Positions 33,938 to 45,629 of a stretch of DNA of 64,000 nucleotides are shown here, in pieces. Source of the DNA: Marinobacterium jannaschii DSM 6295 (GTDB lineage: Bacteria; Pseudomonadota; Gammaproteobacteria; Pseudomonadales; Balneatricaceae); assembly GCF_000620085.1 (NCBI RefSeq), contig NZ_JHVJ01000006.1, positions 1 to 64,000 of the forward strand. The letters are read 5' to 3'. Under the pieces are notes generated by a model, which was given only the letters and a program-made list of their open reading frames with translations, did not search any database and was not told the DNA's origin. Every line of letters begins with the position of its first letter. The first letter of the stretch is position 1. Both the position numbers and the translations under genes were made by a program.

Positions 33938-34774
33938 TCAGCAGAGCCAGCGACAGACAGATTCGATCTGCTCCGCCTCCATCAGTGAAGGCGCATGCTC
34001 CATATCCGCCACAGCATACAGGGTCATTGCCGGATTTTCCTCCCGCATCTGCTCCACGGTATCGCGCTGCAGCACGTCGGAACGCTCACCCCAGATCAGC
34101 ATCTGCGGGCACTTCACGGCACGCCAGCTATCCCACAGATCAACCGGATGGGTGCTCATCGCCGCGGTCGACAGCGCCAGTGCCGGATCATAATGCAGGG
34201 CATATCCGCCTTCAGGCCGCGCCCGCACGCCGTGGCGGGCGATATGATCCCACTGGGATGCAGTCAGGTTACGCAGGGCCGGATAGGTTTGCTGCATAAA
34301 GCTGCGCGCCTCCTCCAGCGTCGGGAACTGTTTTTCTCCCAGATAGGTGGCGATACGTTCCAGCGAGGATTGCGGGATATAGGCACCGATATCATTCAGC
34401 ACCAGCCGCCGAATAGGCGTCTGCGGCATGCCGGCCAGCAACATACCGATAATGCCGCCCATCGAGGTACCCACCCAGTCGACCTGTTCCACATCCAGCC
34501 GGGCCAGCAGGCAGCTGATATCACTGAGGTACTGTGGCAGGGCATACAGCTGACCCGGGGGCAGCCAGTCGCTTTCACCCCGACCAACGATATCGGGACA
34601 GACTACCCGGTAATCTTCGCTCAGGGCCTCAGCAAGCTGATCGAAATCCCGCCCGTTTCGCGCCAGGCCATGGACGCAAATCACCACCCGGGGATTGTCC
34701 GGGTCTCCCCACTCCCGGTAGGCCATGCGATGGAATCCCTGGGGATTAAGGCACTTTACGGTTCTGACTGACAT
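33938..34774 (-). CDS. Alpha/beta hydrolase
   Basis: A 278-residue alpha/beta hydrolase. VICVHGLARNGRDF gives the oxyanion region, DIVGRGESDWLPPGQ the usual following loop, WVGTSMGGIIGMLLAG the nucleophile elbow with serine in GTSMGG, and an aspartate in LIWGERSDVL and a late histidine (MEHAPSLMEAEQI) complete the triad. ATG 34774 is chosen because GGGAG lies six bases upstream; the longer frame to 34864 lacks a signal. It is next to, and in line with, the kinase gene. The substrate is unknown. Confidence 0.87.
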   Translation of the reverse strand: MSVRTVKCLNPQGFHRMAYREWGDPDNPRVVICVHGLARNGRDFDQLAEALSEDYRVVCPDIVGRGESDWLPPGQLYALPQYLSDISCLLARLDVEQVDWVGTSMGGIIGMLLAGMPQTPIRRLVLNDIGAYIPQSSLERIATYLGEKQFPTLEEARSFMQQTYPALRNLTASQWDHIARHGVRARPEGGYALHYDPALALSTAAMSTHPVDLWDSWRAVKCPQMLIWGERSDVLQRDTVEQMREENPAMTLYAVADMEHAPSLMEAEQIESVCRWLC

Positions 34775-35005
34775 AACACGCTCCCTGTATTGCTGAATGA
34801 TGTTGAGGCCCTGCAAACTGATCTTAGTCCGCCTGCGTATTGGGAACAACGGCAGAACCCGCATTGCTTTCTTTCAATAAGAATTCCCTAATATAATGAT
34901 CAAGCCCGGCTAAACGCCGGAACAATGTGTTCACTCTATACAATTCGTCCGGCGACTCAGGCATGCTGTAACCGCCGTCCGTAGTGGAACTAGTCTGGTA
35001 CCAGA

Positions 35006-36265
35006 ATGAATGAGATGACAAGGAAATCCCCGCGAAGCTTTCTGAAATGGCTGCTGCCGCTGCTGTTTATCGCTGCGGCCGTGGCTGTGTTTATAGTGCT
35101 CAAAAACAGCAAGCCGGAAACACCCGCCCGGCCGGTAACCGAGCGCAGCTGGCGGGTCTCCACTGTCGCGGCCGCAGCTGCTGACTACCAACCTCAGCTG
35201 GAGATTTACGGCACTGTCGAAGCTCCGCGCAAGACCACCTTCACTGCCGCGGTCACCGCCTTCGTGAATAAAGTCGATACGGATGAAGGCCGTCAGGTAC
35301 GGGCCGGCGAACAGCTACTGCAGCTGGATCCGCGTGACACCCAGCTGGTCGTTACCCAGAGAGAGGCCGATGTCGCTGCCATCAAGGCCCGCATCAGCGC
35401 TGAGCAGGTACGCTATAAAGCCGACCGGGAAGCCCTGAAAATCGAGCAGAAGCTGCTGGCGATCAGCCAGCGCTCTGTCGATCGCTTCGAGCGCCTGCTG
35501 AAACGCAAGGTTGGCAGCGAAGACCAGCTGGACAATGCCCGCCGGACCTACCAGCAGCAGGCGCTGGCGCTGAATAGCCGGCGCCAGTCCATTGCCGATC
35601 ACCCAAACCGGTTGCAACAGCTGAAATCAGAGCTGCAGCGTGCAGCAGCACAGCTGGACAGCGCCCGGTTGGATCTGCAACGCACCACGATCAACGCCGG
35701 TTTCGATGCCCGTATTGCTAAACTCTATGTGGCGCCGGGCGATCGGGTACGCAGTGGCGATAAACTGGTCAGCCTGTATGACCTGGAGCGCCTGGAGCTG
35801 CGGGCCCAGATCCCGACCCGTTTCCTGGCCACCATCCGTGCGGCCCTGCAGGCTGGCGGCCTTAAGGCCGAGTTGCTGCTGCCGGATCGCAGCCTTCCGG
35901 TCGAACTCGATCGTCTGGCCGGAGAGGTCGATGGCGGACGCGGCGGAGTCGATGCCCTGTTCCGCTTTATCGAACAACCCGATGATCTGGAACCCGGCCG
36001 GGCCCTGAGTCTGCGTCTGCAGCTGCCCGCTGTCGCCAACAGTTACGCCCTGCCGCCACAGGCCCTCTATGGCCTCGATCGCATCTACCGGGTGCAGGAC
36101 GGTCGCCTGCAGAGCGTCAGGGTTAACCGTGTCGGCAGCAGCCGCAACAGCCGTAATCAGGAGCAAGTATTGGTGACCAGTATAGAACTGCATGAGAACG
36201 ACCGCATTCTGGCAACCCAGCTGCCCAATGCGATCAATGGACTGCGTGTGGAAGAGGCTAACTGA
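35006..36265 (+). CDS. RND efflux periplasmic adaptor (HlyD/MFP family)
   Basis: A 419-residue membrane-fusion protein. One N-terminal helix (about 14-34, FLKWLLPLLFIAAAVAVFIVL) anchors it, followed by a first half of the barrel-sandwich domain, a long helical hairpin (about 110-215) and the second half (ARIAKLYVAPGDRVRSGDKLVSL). The product overlaps the pump gene by one base (36265), so the two are co-translated. No outer-membrane channel gene is next to them, so they probably use a shared TolC-type channel. An alternative start is at 35015. Confidence 0.9.
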   Translation: MNEMTRKSPRSFLKWLLPLLFIAAAVAVFIVLKNSKPETPARPVTERSWRVSTVAAAAADYQPQLEIYGTVEAPRKTTFTAAVTAFVNKVDTDEGRQVRAGEQLLQLDPRDTQLVVTQREADVAAIKARISAEQVRYKADREALKIEQKLLAISQRSVDRFERLLKRKVGSEDQLDNARRTYQQQALALNSRRQSIADHPNRLQQLKSELQRAAAQLDSARLDLQRTTINAGFDARIAKLYVAPGDRVRSGDKLVSLYDLERLELRAQIPTRFLATIRAALQAGGLKAELLLPDRSLPVELDRLAGEVDGGRGGVDALFRFIEQPDDLEPGRALSLRLQLPAVANSYALPPQALYGLDRIYRVQDGRLQSVRVNRVGSSRNSRNQEQVLVTSIELHENDRILATQLPNAINGLRVEEAN

Positions 36266-39200
36266 TGCGCCAGTATTCAGGTCCACTCCAGGGGTTAACC
36301 GCCATGTTTGCCAGCCACCGGGTGGCGGCGAACCTGCTGATGGTGCTGATGATTCTAGCGGGCGTCTGGGGGCTGAAGAAACTCAATACCCAGTTTTTCC
36401 CCTCCTTCGAACTGGATGTCATCACGGTACAGATCGCCTGGAGCGGCGCTGCAGCCGAAGACGTAGAGCGCTCGGTGATACTGCCCATGGAGGAGGGACT
36501 GAAATCCCTCACCGGTGTCGACCGGCTGTTTGCCACAGCCAGCCAGGGCATGGCCTCTATCCGGCTGGAGCTGGAGGAGGACAGCGATCTCGACTTCCTG
36601 CTCGATGAGGTTAAGCAGAAGGTCGATAATATCCGCCCCGATCTGCCGGCCGATATCGAAGAGCCGCTGGTGCAGAAGATCATCCGTTATGAAGATATCG
36701 CCAGCCTGCTGATCACCAGTAAACAGAGTCCCGCCGAAGAGCTGCGGCCACTGGTGCGCCGCTTTGAACGCGAACTGCTGGAACTAGGCATCAGCAAGAT
36801 CGACTTTTACGGGATGCCGGAGCAGGAGATCGCCATCCAGCTGCCCGCCGCCCGCCTGCATGAACTGGGTATGACGATGGCCGAAGTGGCGGGCAATATC
36901 CGCCAGCGCAGCGTCGACCTGCCCGCCGGCACCGCAGCCAAGGGCGACGGCTCGCGCCAGATACGCAGCCTCAGCCAGCAACGCAGTGTCGAAGGCTTTA
37001 ACCAACTGCCGCTGATGACCGACAGTCAGGGCCGTCTGCTGCGCCTTGGCGATGTAGCCGATATCGCGCTGCGTACCCGGGACGGCCAGGTCGAACTGGC
37101 ATACCGTGGCCAGGCGGCCATTATGATGACCCTGCGCCGCACCGAAGCGGAAGACTCCCTTAACTCGGCGGCTATCCTCAACCAGTGGCTGGCCGATATC
37201 CGTCCGACCCTGCCCCCGGACCTGCAACTGATCGCCTTCGATGAGCGCTGGCAGCCGATTCGCGACCGCATCAACCTGCTGCTGAAAAATGGCCTGAGCG
37301 GACTGGTGCTGGTGATCCTGATCTTGTTTCTGTTCCTCAATGCCCGGGTCGCCTTCTGGGTGACTATCGGTATCCCGGTCTCCTTTATGGCGACCCTGGC
37401 GGTGCTGTACGGTATCGGTGGTTCGATCAATATGATCAGCCTGTTCGGGCTGATTATGGCGCTGGGGATCATTGTCGATGACGCCATTGTGGTCGGTGAG
37501 GATACCCTGACCCACGTCCAGCAGGGCGAACCGGGACTGCAGGCGGCCATCGGCGGGGCCCACCGTATGCTGCCTCCGGTGATGGCCTCATCCATGACCA
37601 GTATCGCCGCCTTTCTGCCGCTGCTGCTGGTCGGCGGCACTATCGGTAATATCCTGGTGGATATCCCCATCGTGGTGATCTGCGTCATTATCGCCTCGCT
37701 GCTGGAGTGCTTCCTGATCCTGCCGGGGCATCTGCATCACAGCCTGCGCCGCAGTGAAGACCTGCATCCGACTAAGCTACGGCTGAAGCTGGACAGCGGC
37801 TTCAACCGCTTCCGTGACGGACCTTTCCGCCGCCTGGTCACCGTGGCAATCAACTTCCGCTGGGCCACCATGGCCGCAGCCATCGCCCTGCTGATCCTGG
37901 CGATCGGCCTGATCGCCGGTGGCCGGGTGAAATTCACCTTCTTCCCCGCAGTAGAGCGGGATGTGATCAGTGCCAACGTGCAGTTCACGGCCGGTACCGA
38001 CAGTGCCACAGTGCAACGCTTCCTGACCCATGTAGAGCAGGAACTGCTGGCAACCGAAGAGGATCTGGGCGGCGAGCTGATTAAAGTCGCCTTCCAGCGA
38101 CTACGCACCGCCTCCTTCAGCCGCACCACCGCCAGCGGCAACCGGGGTGAAGAGTTTGGCAGCCTCTACCTGGAGCTGCATCCGGCCGACAGCCGCAGTG
38201 TCAGCAACAGTCAGCTGATCAAACGCTGGAAACGGGATCTGACCGTACCGGCCGGTGTCGAGAAATTCACCATTGATGTATCCCGCTCCGGGCCACCGGG
38301 CAAACCGATAGAGCTCAAGCTCAGCGGCAATGAGATTAATGCCCTGAAACAGGCCTCGCTGGATATCCAGCGTTTACTTGAAGGCTATACCGGCCTGTCC
38401 AATATCGATGATGACCTGCCCTTCGGTAAGGCCCAGCTGATCTACAACCTGACCGCAGCAGGCAAAGCCGCGGGGCTGACCCTGGACGCTGTCGGCCGTC
38501 AGCTGCGTGCCGCCTTTGACGGCCTGGAAGTACAGAATTTTTACCTCAATCAGGATGAAATTGAGGTCAGGGTAGTGCTGCCGGATGCCGAACGTGACCG
38601 GCTCAGCCTGCTCGAGCAACTGCCGATCGTGCTGCCCAATGGCAGCACTACGCCGCTGTCTAACGTAGTCAGCTTTACCGCCCAGCGGGGCCTCGATACC
38701 CTGCAGCGGGTGGATGCCCAGCTGTCGATTAATATCACGACCGACCTGGATGAAGCCGTAGCCAATGCCAACGAGATCATTGCCGATCTGAAAGCCGGCG
38801 AGCTGCAGTCGATCCTCGATCAGTACGGCGTCCAGGCCAGCTTTGAAGGCAAGAATAAGAGCCAGCGCGAGACCGCCGAGGATATGAAGAACGGCCTGAT
38901 GCTGGCGTTGCTGCTGATCTACATCATTCTGGCCTGGGTGTTCGCCTCCTACAGCTGGCCGATAACCGTGATGCTGGCGATTCCGCTGGGCATTACCGGC
39001 GCGGTTTTCGGTCATTTCCTGCTGGGGCTGGATATGACCATCCTGTCGATGTTCGGGCTGTTTGGTCTGTCAGGCATCGTGATCAATGACTCGATCGTCC
39101 TGATCACCTTCTATAAGAAACTGCGCGGCAGCGGCCTGGCAATCAAGGAGGCCGTTATCGAAGCGGCCTGCCAGCGCTTGCGAGCGGTACTGCTGACCTC

Positions 39201-39420
39201 GCTGACCACCATCGCAGGGCTGACACCGATCCTGTTCGAAACCTCTTTGCAGGCCCAGTTCCTGATCCCGATGGCAGTGTCTATCGTGTTTGGCCTGGCC
39301 TACGGTACCGTCGTTATCCTGCTGTTTGTGCCGGCGGTACTCACGGTTGTGGAATCGCTGCGCGGGCGGCTGGGAGGACATTCGCCGGTAAAGCTTGAAA
39401 GCCACTCGGCGGCAGGCTAA
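36265..39420 (+). CDS. RND-family efflux pump permease
   Basis: A 1051-residue resistance-nodulation-division pump with 12 helices and two large periplasmic loops. The conserved helix-4 motif is GIIVDDAIVVGEDT, with the two aspartates that carry protons. ITGAVFGHFLLGLDMTILSMFGLFGLSGIVINDSIVLI marks the matching second-half region, and the start MFASHRVAANLLMVLMILAGVWG is typical. Length is as expected. It forms a two-gene unit with the adaptor at 35006. The substrate cannot be read from the sequence. Confidence 0.93.
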   Translation: MRQYSGPLQGLTAMFASHRVAANLLMVLMILAGVWGLKKLNTQFFPSFELDVITVQIAWSGAAAEDVERSVILPMEEGLKSLTGVDRLFATASQGMASIRLELEEDSDLDFLLDEVKQKVDNIRPDLPADIEEPLVQKIIRYEDIASLLITSKQSPAEELRPLVRRFERELLELGISKIDFYGMPEQEIAIQLPAARLHELGMTMAEVAGNIRQRSVDLPAGTAAKGDGSRQIRSLSQQRSVEGFNQLPLMTDSQGRLLRLGDVADIALRTRDGQVELAYRGQAAIMMTLRRTEAEDSLNSAAILNQWLADIRPTLPPDLQLIAFDERWQPIRDRINLLLKNGLSGLVLVILILFLFLNARVAFWVTIGIPVSFMATLAVLYGIGGSINMISLFGLIMALGIIVDDAIVVGEDTLTHVQQGEPGLQAAIGGAHRMLPPVMASSMTSIAAFLPLLLVGGTIGNILVDIPIVVICVIIASLLECFLILPGHLHHSLRRSEDLHPTKLRLKLDSGFNRFRDGPFRRLVTVAINFRWATMAAAIALLILAIGLIAGGRVKFTFFPAVERDVISANVQFTAGTDSATVQRFLTHVEQELLATEEDLGGELIKVAFQRLRTASFSRTTASGNRGEEFGSLYLELHPADSRSVSNSQLIKRWKRDLTVPAGVEKFTIDVSRSGPPGKPIELKLSGNEINALKQASLDIQRLLEGYTGLSNIDDDLPFGKAQLIYNLTAAGKAAGLTLDAVGRQLRAAFDGLEVQNFYLNQDEIEVRVVLPDAERDRLSLLEQLPIVLPNGSTTPLSNVVSFTAQRGLDTLQRVDAQLSINITTDLDEAVANANEIIADLKAGELQSILDQYGVQASFEGKNKSQRETAEDMKNGLMLALLLIYIILAWVFASYSWPITVMLAIPLGITGAVFGHFLLGLDMTILSMFGLFGLSGIVINDSIVLITFYKKLRGSGLAIKEAVIEAACQRLRAVLLTSLTTIAGLTPILFETSLQAQFLIPMAVSIVFGLAYGTVVILLFVPAVLTVVESLRGRLGGHSPVKLESHSAAG

Positions 39421-39484
39421 GCCGGGACAGGATCGCTCAACACTGTTATCTGGGGCCGGGCACCGGGCTAAAACAACCCGGCGC

Positions 39485-39832
39485 TCAGACCAGGTGGCGC
39501 TTAATATAGCGATCCAGAATCTCAAACCCCTGCTGATCGATACTCAGGATAGACACCCCATACTGTACCCGGTGCTGGGAAACCCGGCGCTGGTGCACCA
39601 TCCTGCAATGGCAGTGAATAGCGCTGTCGGCCAGGCCGAAATGCAGGTTAAATTCGGCACCGCCGACGGTGGCAGGCTGACGCACCTGCATCAACTCAGT
39701 CCCGCCCTCCAGCAGGAAGCCGCCCTGACTGATATCCAGCAGCGTTACATCCAGGGTATCCGCATCATTTTTTTCCAGTTCGGCAGGCAGTTCGACACAG
39801 AGTCGGGGGTAAATTCTTCGTTCAGGTCGCAT
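39485..39832 (-). CDS. PilZ-domain protein
   Basis: A 115-residue single PilZ domain, a cyclic di-GMP receptor. Both binding motifs are visible: RRIYPRL (RxxxR, near the start) and LDISQGGFLLEGG (DxSxxG). ATG 39832 follows GGAG nine bases upstream; a longer frame begins at 39865. It is a likely effector for cyclic di-GMP made by proteins such as those at 4178 and 59181, but its target is unknown. Confidence 0.88.
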   Translation of the reverse strand: MRPERRIYPRLCVELPAELEKNDADTLDVTLLDISQGGFLLEGGTELMQVRQPATVGGAEFNLHFGLADSAIHCHCRMVHQRRVSQHRVQYGVSILSIDQQGFEILDRYIKRHLV

Positions 39833-40023
39833 CGGTAGATCTCCGGCATTGCCAACAAGCAACAAGCTGCCACCCGCCTCCGGGACAGGTTAAACAGTCG
39901 TTTAAGCATTGAGTAAAGTTATACACAACCCGGACTGATGAAGAAATCCCTGCGATCGCAGCGCGTGGAACAATCCGCCTCAGTTACAGTTGAAATTTAA
40001 TCCGGCTTGATTTCGATCAGTGC

Positions 40024-40052
40024 TTAATCGCTATGCAGGCTTTCTGTATAAT
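40024..40052 (+). promoter_or_regulatory. Probable promoter of dapC
   Basis: A perfect TATAAT (-10) lies at 40047-40052, with a weak TTAATC at 40024-40029 in the -35 position at 17-base spacing. This is 57 bases before the dapC start. A TTGAT-N4-ATCAG sequence at 40007-40020 overlaps the upstream side but is not a full FNR box. Confidence 0.45.
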
Positions 40053-40108
40053 CCGAAGGTTAATCCGCGCTAAAACCCTGCGCTTTCAGGGGATAAGAAG
40101 GACAAAAG

Positions 40109-41305
40109 ATGAATCGCGACCTCAGTCTGCTGCAACCTTACCCGTTTGAGAAACTCACCGCGCTGAAGGCGCAGGTGTCTCCACCGGAAGATCTGGAGCA
40201 TATCGCCCTCTCCATTGGCGAGCCTAAGCACCCGGCTCCCGAGTTTGTCACTGAAGTACTGACCGACAACCTGGCGCGTCTGTCCAACTACCCGACCACC
40301 AAGGGTATTCCGGAGCTGAGTGAAGCCATTGCAGGCTGGTGTGAGCGTCGCTTCAAACTACAGGCCGGTTCGCTGGACCCGAAAACCAATGTGATTCCGG
40401 TCAACGGTACCCGCGAGGCGATCTTCTCCTTCACCCAGGCGGCGATCGATCGCAGGCCGGATACGCTGGTAGTGTCACCGAACCCGTTCTACCAGATCTA
40501 TGAAGGCGCAACCTATCTGGCCGGTGCCGAGCCTTACTACCTGAACTGCAATGCCGACAATAACTTCGTGCCGGATTACGATGCCGTGCCGGAGTCTGTC
40601 TGGCAGCGCTGCCAGTTGCTCTACCTCTGTTCGCCTAGCAATCCGACCGGTGCCGTCACCGGTATGCAGACTCTGAAGAAACTGATCGCATTGTCGGACA
40701 AGTACGACTTTATCATCGCTTCCGACGAGTGTTACTCCGAGATCTACTTTGACGAGGCCAAGCCGCCGGTTGGCCTGTTGCAGGCCTGTGCCGAGCTGGG
40801 CCGCGATGACTATAAAAACTGTGTAGTGATGCACAGCCTGTCCAAGCGTTCTAACCTGCCGGGCCTGCGTTCCGGCTTTGTCGCCGGTGATGCCGCTCTG
40901 CTGGTACCCTACCTGCAGTACCGCACCTACCACGGCAGCGCCATGCCGATCCAGCACCAGCTGGCATCGATTGCCGCCTGGAACGACGAAGAACATGTAC
41001 TGGAAAACCGCAGCCAGTATCGCCGCAAGTTTGATGCCGTGGTGGAGATCCTCTCTCCGGTGATGGACGTTCAGCATCCGGATGCCAGCTTCTACCTCTG
41101 GGCGGCTACCCCGATCGCCGATGACCTGTTTGCTCAGGGACTGTTCGCCAGCCAGAACGTCACTGTTCTGCCAGGCAGCTATGTTTCCCGTGAAGCCGAA
41201 GGTATCCTGCCCGGCGCCGGCCGCGTGCGCATGGCACTGGTTGCCACCCTGGAAGAGTGTGTCGAGGCGGCACACCGTATCCGTAACTACGTTGAATCGC
41301 TGTAA
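40109..41305 (+). CDS. dapC: Succinyldiaminopimelate transaminase DapC
   Basis: A 398-residue PLP aminotransferase of the class I fold that makes N-succinyl-LL-diaminopimelate in lysine and peptidoglycan synthesis. Visible parts include [51 protein letters not shown] and the PLP-lysine segment [16 protein letters not shown]. Its place before dapD and dapE supports this assignment over other aminotransferases. AGAAGGA lies shortly before ATG 40109. Confidence 0.95.
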   Translation: MNRDLSLLQPYPFEKLTALKAQVSPPEDLEHIALSIGEPKHPAPEFVTEVLTDNLARLSNYPTTKGIPELSEAIAGWCERRFKLQAGSLDPKTNVIPVNGTREAIFSFTQAAIDRRPDTLVVSPNPFYQIYEGATYLAGAEPYYLNCNADNNFVPDYDAVPESVWQRCQLLYLCSPSNPTGAVTGMQTLKKLIALSDKYDFIIASDECYSEIYFDEAKPPVGLLQACAELGRDDYKNCVVMHSLSKRSNLPGLRSGFVAGDAALLVPYLQYRTYHGSAMPIQHQLASIAAWNDEEHVLENRSQYRRKFDAVVEILSPVMDVQHPDASFYLWAATPIADDLFAQGLFASQNVTVLPGSYVSREAEGILPGAGRVRMALVATLEECVEAAHRIRNYVESL

Positions 41306-41316
41306 GGATTAAACCG

Positions 41317-41664
41317 ATGGTCACTATGTACGGTATCAAGAACTGCGACACCATTAAGAAAGCCCGCAAGTGGCTGGAAAACGAAGGTATCGAATACCGT
41401 TTTCACGACTACCGTGTCGACGGACTCAGCGCCGAACAGCTGCAGGACTGGGCGGCAGAACTGGGCTGGGAAGCGCTGCTGAACAAGCGCGGCACCACCT
41501 GGCGTCAGCAGCCAGACGCAGTTAAGGACAGCATCGATGAACAAAGCGCTCTGGCACTGATGCTGGAACATCCGGCGATGATTAAGCGCCCACTGCTGGA
41601 CAACGGCAGCCTGCGTAAGCTGGGATTTAAAGACGCTGACTACAGCGCTCTTTTTAACGGCTGA
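41317..41664 (+). CDS. ArsC/Spx-family reductase-like protein (YffB type)
   Basis: A 115-residue thioredoxin-fold protein of the ArsC/Spx family. The N-terminal [18 protein letters not shown] keeps one cysteine (CDTIKK), and [10 protein letters not shown] and [10 protein letters not shown] are typical of the YffB subgroup. In E. coli yffB lies directly before dapE; here it is 11 bases after dapC and before dapD, so the link with the dap genes is kept. A glutathione-dependent reductase role is suggested for the family but not proven. Confidence 0.9.
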   Translation: MVTMYGIKNCDTIKKARKWLENEGIEYRFHDYRVDGLSAEQLQDWAAELGWEALLNKRGTTWRQQPDAVKDSIDEQSALALMLEHPAMIKRPLLDNGSLRKLGFKDADYSALFNG

Positions 41665-41796
41665 ACCTGAAGTATTCATATGCCCGCTGCCAGGTCGCAG
41701 CGGGCATCCTGACAACAGCCCTCATGCACCTGATCGCCGGAAGGGCTGGCTGATAATAACGACGATTTATCTTTTATATTTCTGATGGAGAAACAG

Positions 41797-42828
41797 ATGG
41801 CAAATTTTGCTTTTGGTCTTGGTGTAGGCACCAAGTCTTCAGCGGGCGACTGGCTGGAAGTCTACTTTAACGCTCCCCTGCTGAACGCTGACGCTGCACT
41901 GATCGACGCAGTCGCCGCAAAAGTCGGTTACGAAGGTGGCAATGCGACCATCGAGATCCGCGAATCCCAGCTGAAAGACCTGGAAGCTGCTTTCCTGGCA
42001 GTCGGTGCGGAAGATCAGGCTGAGGTTGTCGAGATCCTGGAAGGGACAGCACAGCCACTGGTACTGACCATCCTGGAAACTGACGCAGACCCTGCCACGA
42101 CGGCTGAGGTTTACCTCAAGCTGTCCCTGCTCTCTCACCGTCTGGTACAGCCTCACGGCATCAGCCTGGCGGGCATGTTCGGCAAACTGCCAAACGTTGC
42201 CTGGACCAGCGAAGGCGCTATCGCGCTGGAAGACCTGTCCAAGCGCCAGCTGGCGGCCCGTGCTAAAGGCCAGATGCTGCACGTTTACTCTGTGGATAAG
42301 TTCCCGCAGATGACCAACTACGTAGTGCCTGCCGGCATCCGTGTTGGCGACGCATCCCGTATCCGCCTGGGCGCTCACGTCGGTGAAGGCACGACAGTGA
42401 TGCACGAAGGCTTTATCAACTTCAATGCCGGTACTATGGGCGTGAGCATGGTTGAAGGCCGGATCTCTGCAGGCGTGGTTGTCGGCAACGGCTCCGACGT
42501 CGGCGGCGGTGCCTCCACTATGGGCACCCTGTCCGGCGGTAACGATGTGGTGATCTCCGTGGGCGAGAACTGCCTGCTGGGCGCCAATGCTGGCCTCGGC
42601 ATCCCGCTGGGCGATCGCTGCACCCTGGAAGCTGGTCTCTATGTCACTGGCGGCTCCAAGGTGACCCTGCTGGACGATCAGAACAACGAAGTCAGCGTTG
42701 TTAAGGCCGCTGAGCTGGCCGGTAAGCCGGACCTGCTGTTCCGCCGTAACTCCCAGAACGGCCGTATCGAAGTGAAGACCAACAAGTCTGCGATCGAGCT
42801 GAACGAAGAGCTGCACAAGCACAACTAA
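41797..42828 (+). CDS. dapD: Tetrahydrodipicolinate N-succinyltransferase DapD
   Basis: A 343-residue transferase that succinylates tetrahydrodipicolinate in lysine/DAP synthesis. It belongs to the longer DapD type. The left-handed beta-helix hexapeptide repeats are seen in RIRLGAHVGEGTTVMHEGFINFNAGTMG and GNGSDVGGGASTMGTLSGGNDVVISVG. ATG 41797 is preferred over 41785 because GGAG lies six bases before it, inside the longer frame. A terminator follows at 42877. Confidence 0.95.
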   Translation: MANFAFGLGVGTKSSAGDWLEVYFNAPLLNADAALIDAVAAKVGYEGGNATIEIRESQLKDLEAAFLAVGAEDQAEVVEILEGTAQPLVLTILETDADPATTAEVYLKLSLLSHRLVQPHGISLAGMFGKLPNVAWTSEGAIALEDLSKRQLAARAKGQMLHVYSVDKFPQMTNYVVPAGIRVGDASRIRLGAHVGEGTTVMHEGFINFNAGTMGVSMVEGRISAGVVVGNGSDVGGGASTMGTLSGGNDVVISVGENCLLGANAGLGIPLGDRCTLEAGLYVTGGSKVTLLDDQNNEVSVVKAAELAGKPDLLFRRNSQNGRIEVKTNKSAIELNEELHKHN

Positions 42829-44929
<2,101 letters not shown>

Positions 44930-44933
<4 letters not shown>

Positions 44934-45214
44934 AAATACTCTCGCCTCAGGTACGCCGCTGGCTGATTCAGCGTGCCGACAACTATCAGCAGAACCTGAA
45001 GATCCTGATCTGCGGTTTTATCAGCTGCTTCTGCGGTGTACTGATTGTGGCGGGCAGCGAGTTTATGCTTGGCGGCGGAATGCTGGCGGAGCTGATCGCC
45101 CTTCTTGGCTTGATACTGGTCGCCGCCGGTATCATACTGGCGGCATTCGGCTATATCTGCCTTAGCCTGCTGCGACTCTTCCGCTTTTTTAATGACGACA
45201 GACCCCATGACTGA
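44930..45214 (+). CDS. Small membrane protein of unknown function
   Basis: A 94-residue protein with two membrane helices (about 24-46 and 52-80) and a basic N-terminal stretch (KILSPQVRRWLIQRADNYQQNLK). Its start overlaps rlmA by four bases and its stop overlaps the next gene, so it is part of a translationally coupled chain dapE-rlmA-44930-45207. I do not recognise the family. Confidence 0.75.
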
Positions 45215-45590
45215 ACAGCGCCACCCGGATATCGAAATCTACGTAAAAAACCGCTCTATTGCCGAGATTGAAATCTGGCTGGGCAACTGTGCAGAGCAGC
45301 TGGAGCAGACCTTCTCACAGGGCACCATCCACGAGTACAGCATCACCATCGGCGAGCACCGCGTTCCGGTAATGATTCACGAGAAGGTTGCAGGCAAAGC
45401 CTGGGTCAGCATCTGGTTTAAGTCCGATAAGACCCCCTGGGTGAAAGACGTTGACTGCGCCCATGCGGCGGCTGAAGCGATGGATACCCAGGTACGCTGT
45501 ATCGCCAGTGGCTGGAGTGACGGCGACGATCCCGACGAGTGGTGGAAAGTCGAAAATGGTACTGTTGAAAAGATCCAGTGGCGCACCTGA
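45207..45590 (+). CDS. Uncharacterised soluble protein
   Basis: A protein of about 127 residues, acidic and without signal or membrane segment, with the tryptophan-rich segments AWVSIWFKSDKTPWVKDVD and CIASGWSDGDDPDEWWKVENG. It appears to be a mixed alpha/beta single domain. ATG 45207 overlaps the previous stop as ATGACTGA, favouring it over an in-frame ATG at 45192. The family is not recognised; location after rlmA gives no clear hint. Confidence 0.75.
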   Translation: MTEQRHPDIEIYVKNRSIAEIEIWLGNCAEQLEQTFSQGTIHEYSITIGEHRVPVMIHEKVAGKAWVSIWFKSDKTPWVKDVDCAHAAAEAMDTQVRCIASGWSDGDDPDEWWKVENGTVEKIQWRT

Positions 45591-45629
45591 CGCCACTGGA
45601 TTTGATGCCCTGAGGCGATCGCTTCACAG

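Noticed and set aside
39919-39927. TTATACACA as a DnaA box upstream of dapC
   Set aside because: A lone degenerate match; no cluster around it.
40007-40020. TTGATTTCGATCAG as an Anr/FNR box for dapC
   Set aside because: One mismatch in the conserved half and a position near -45 that does not fit well; oxygen control of dapC is unlikely.
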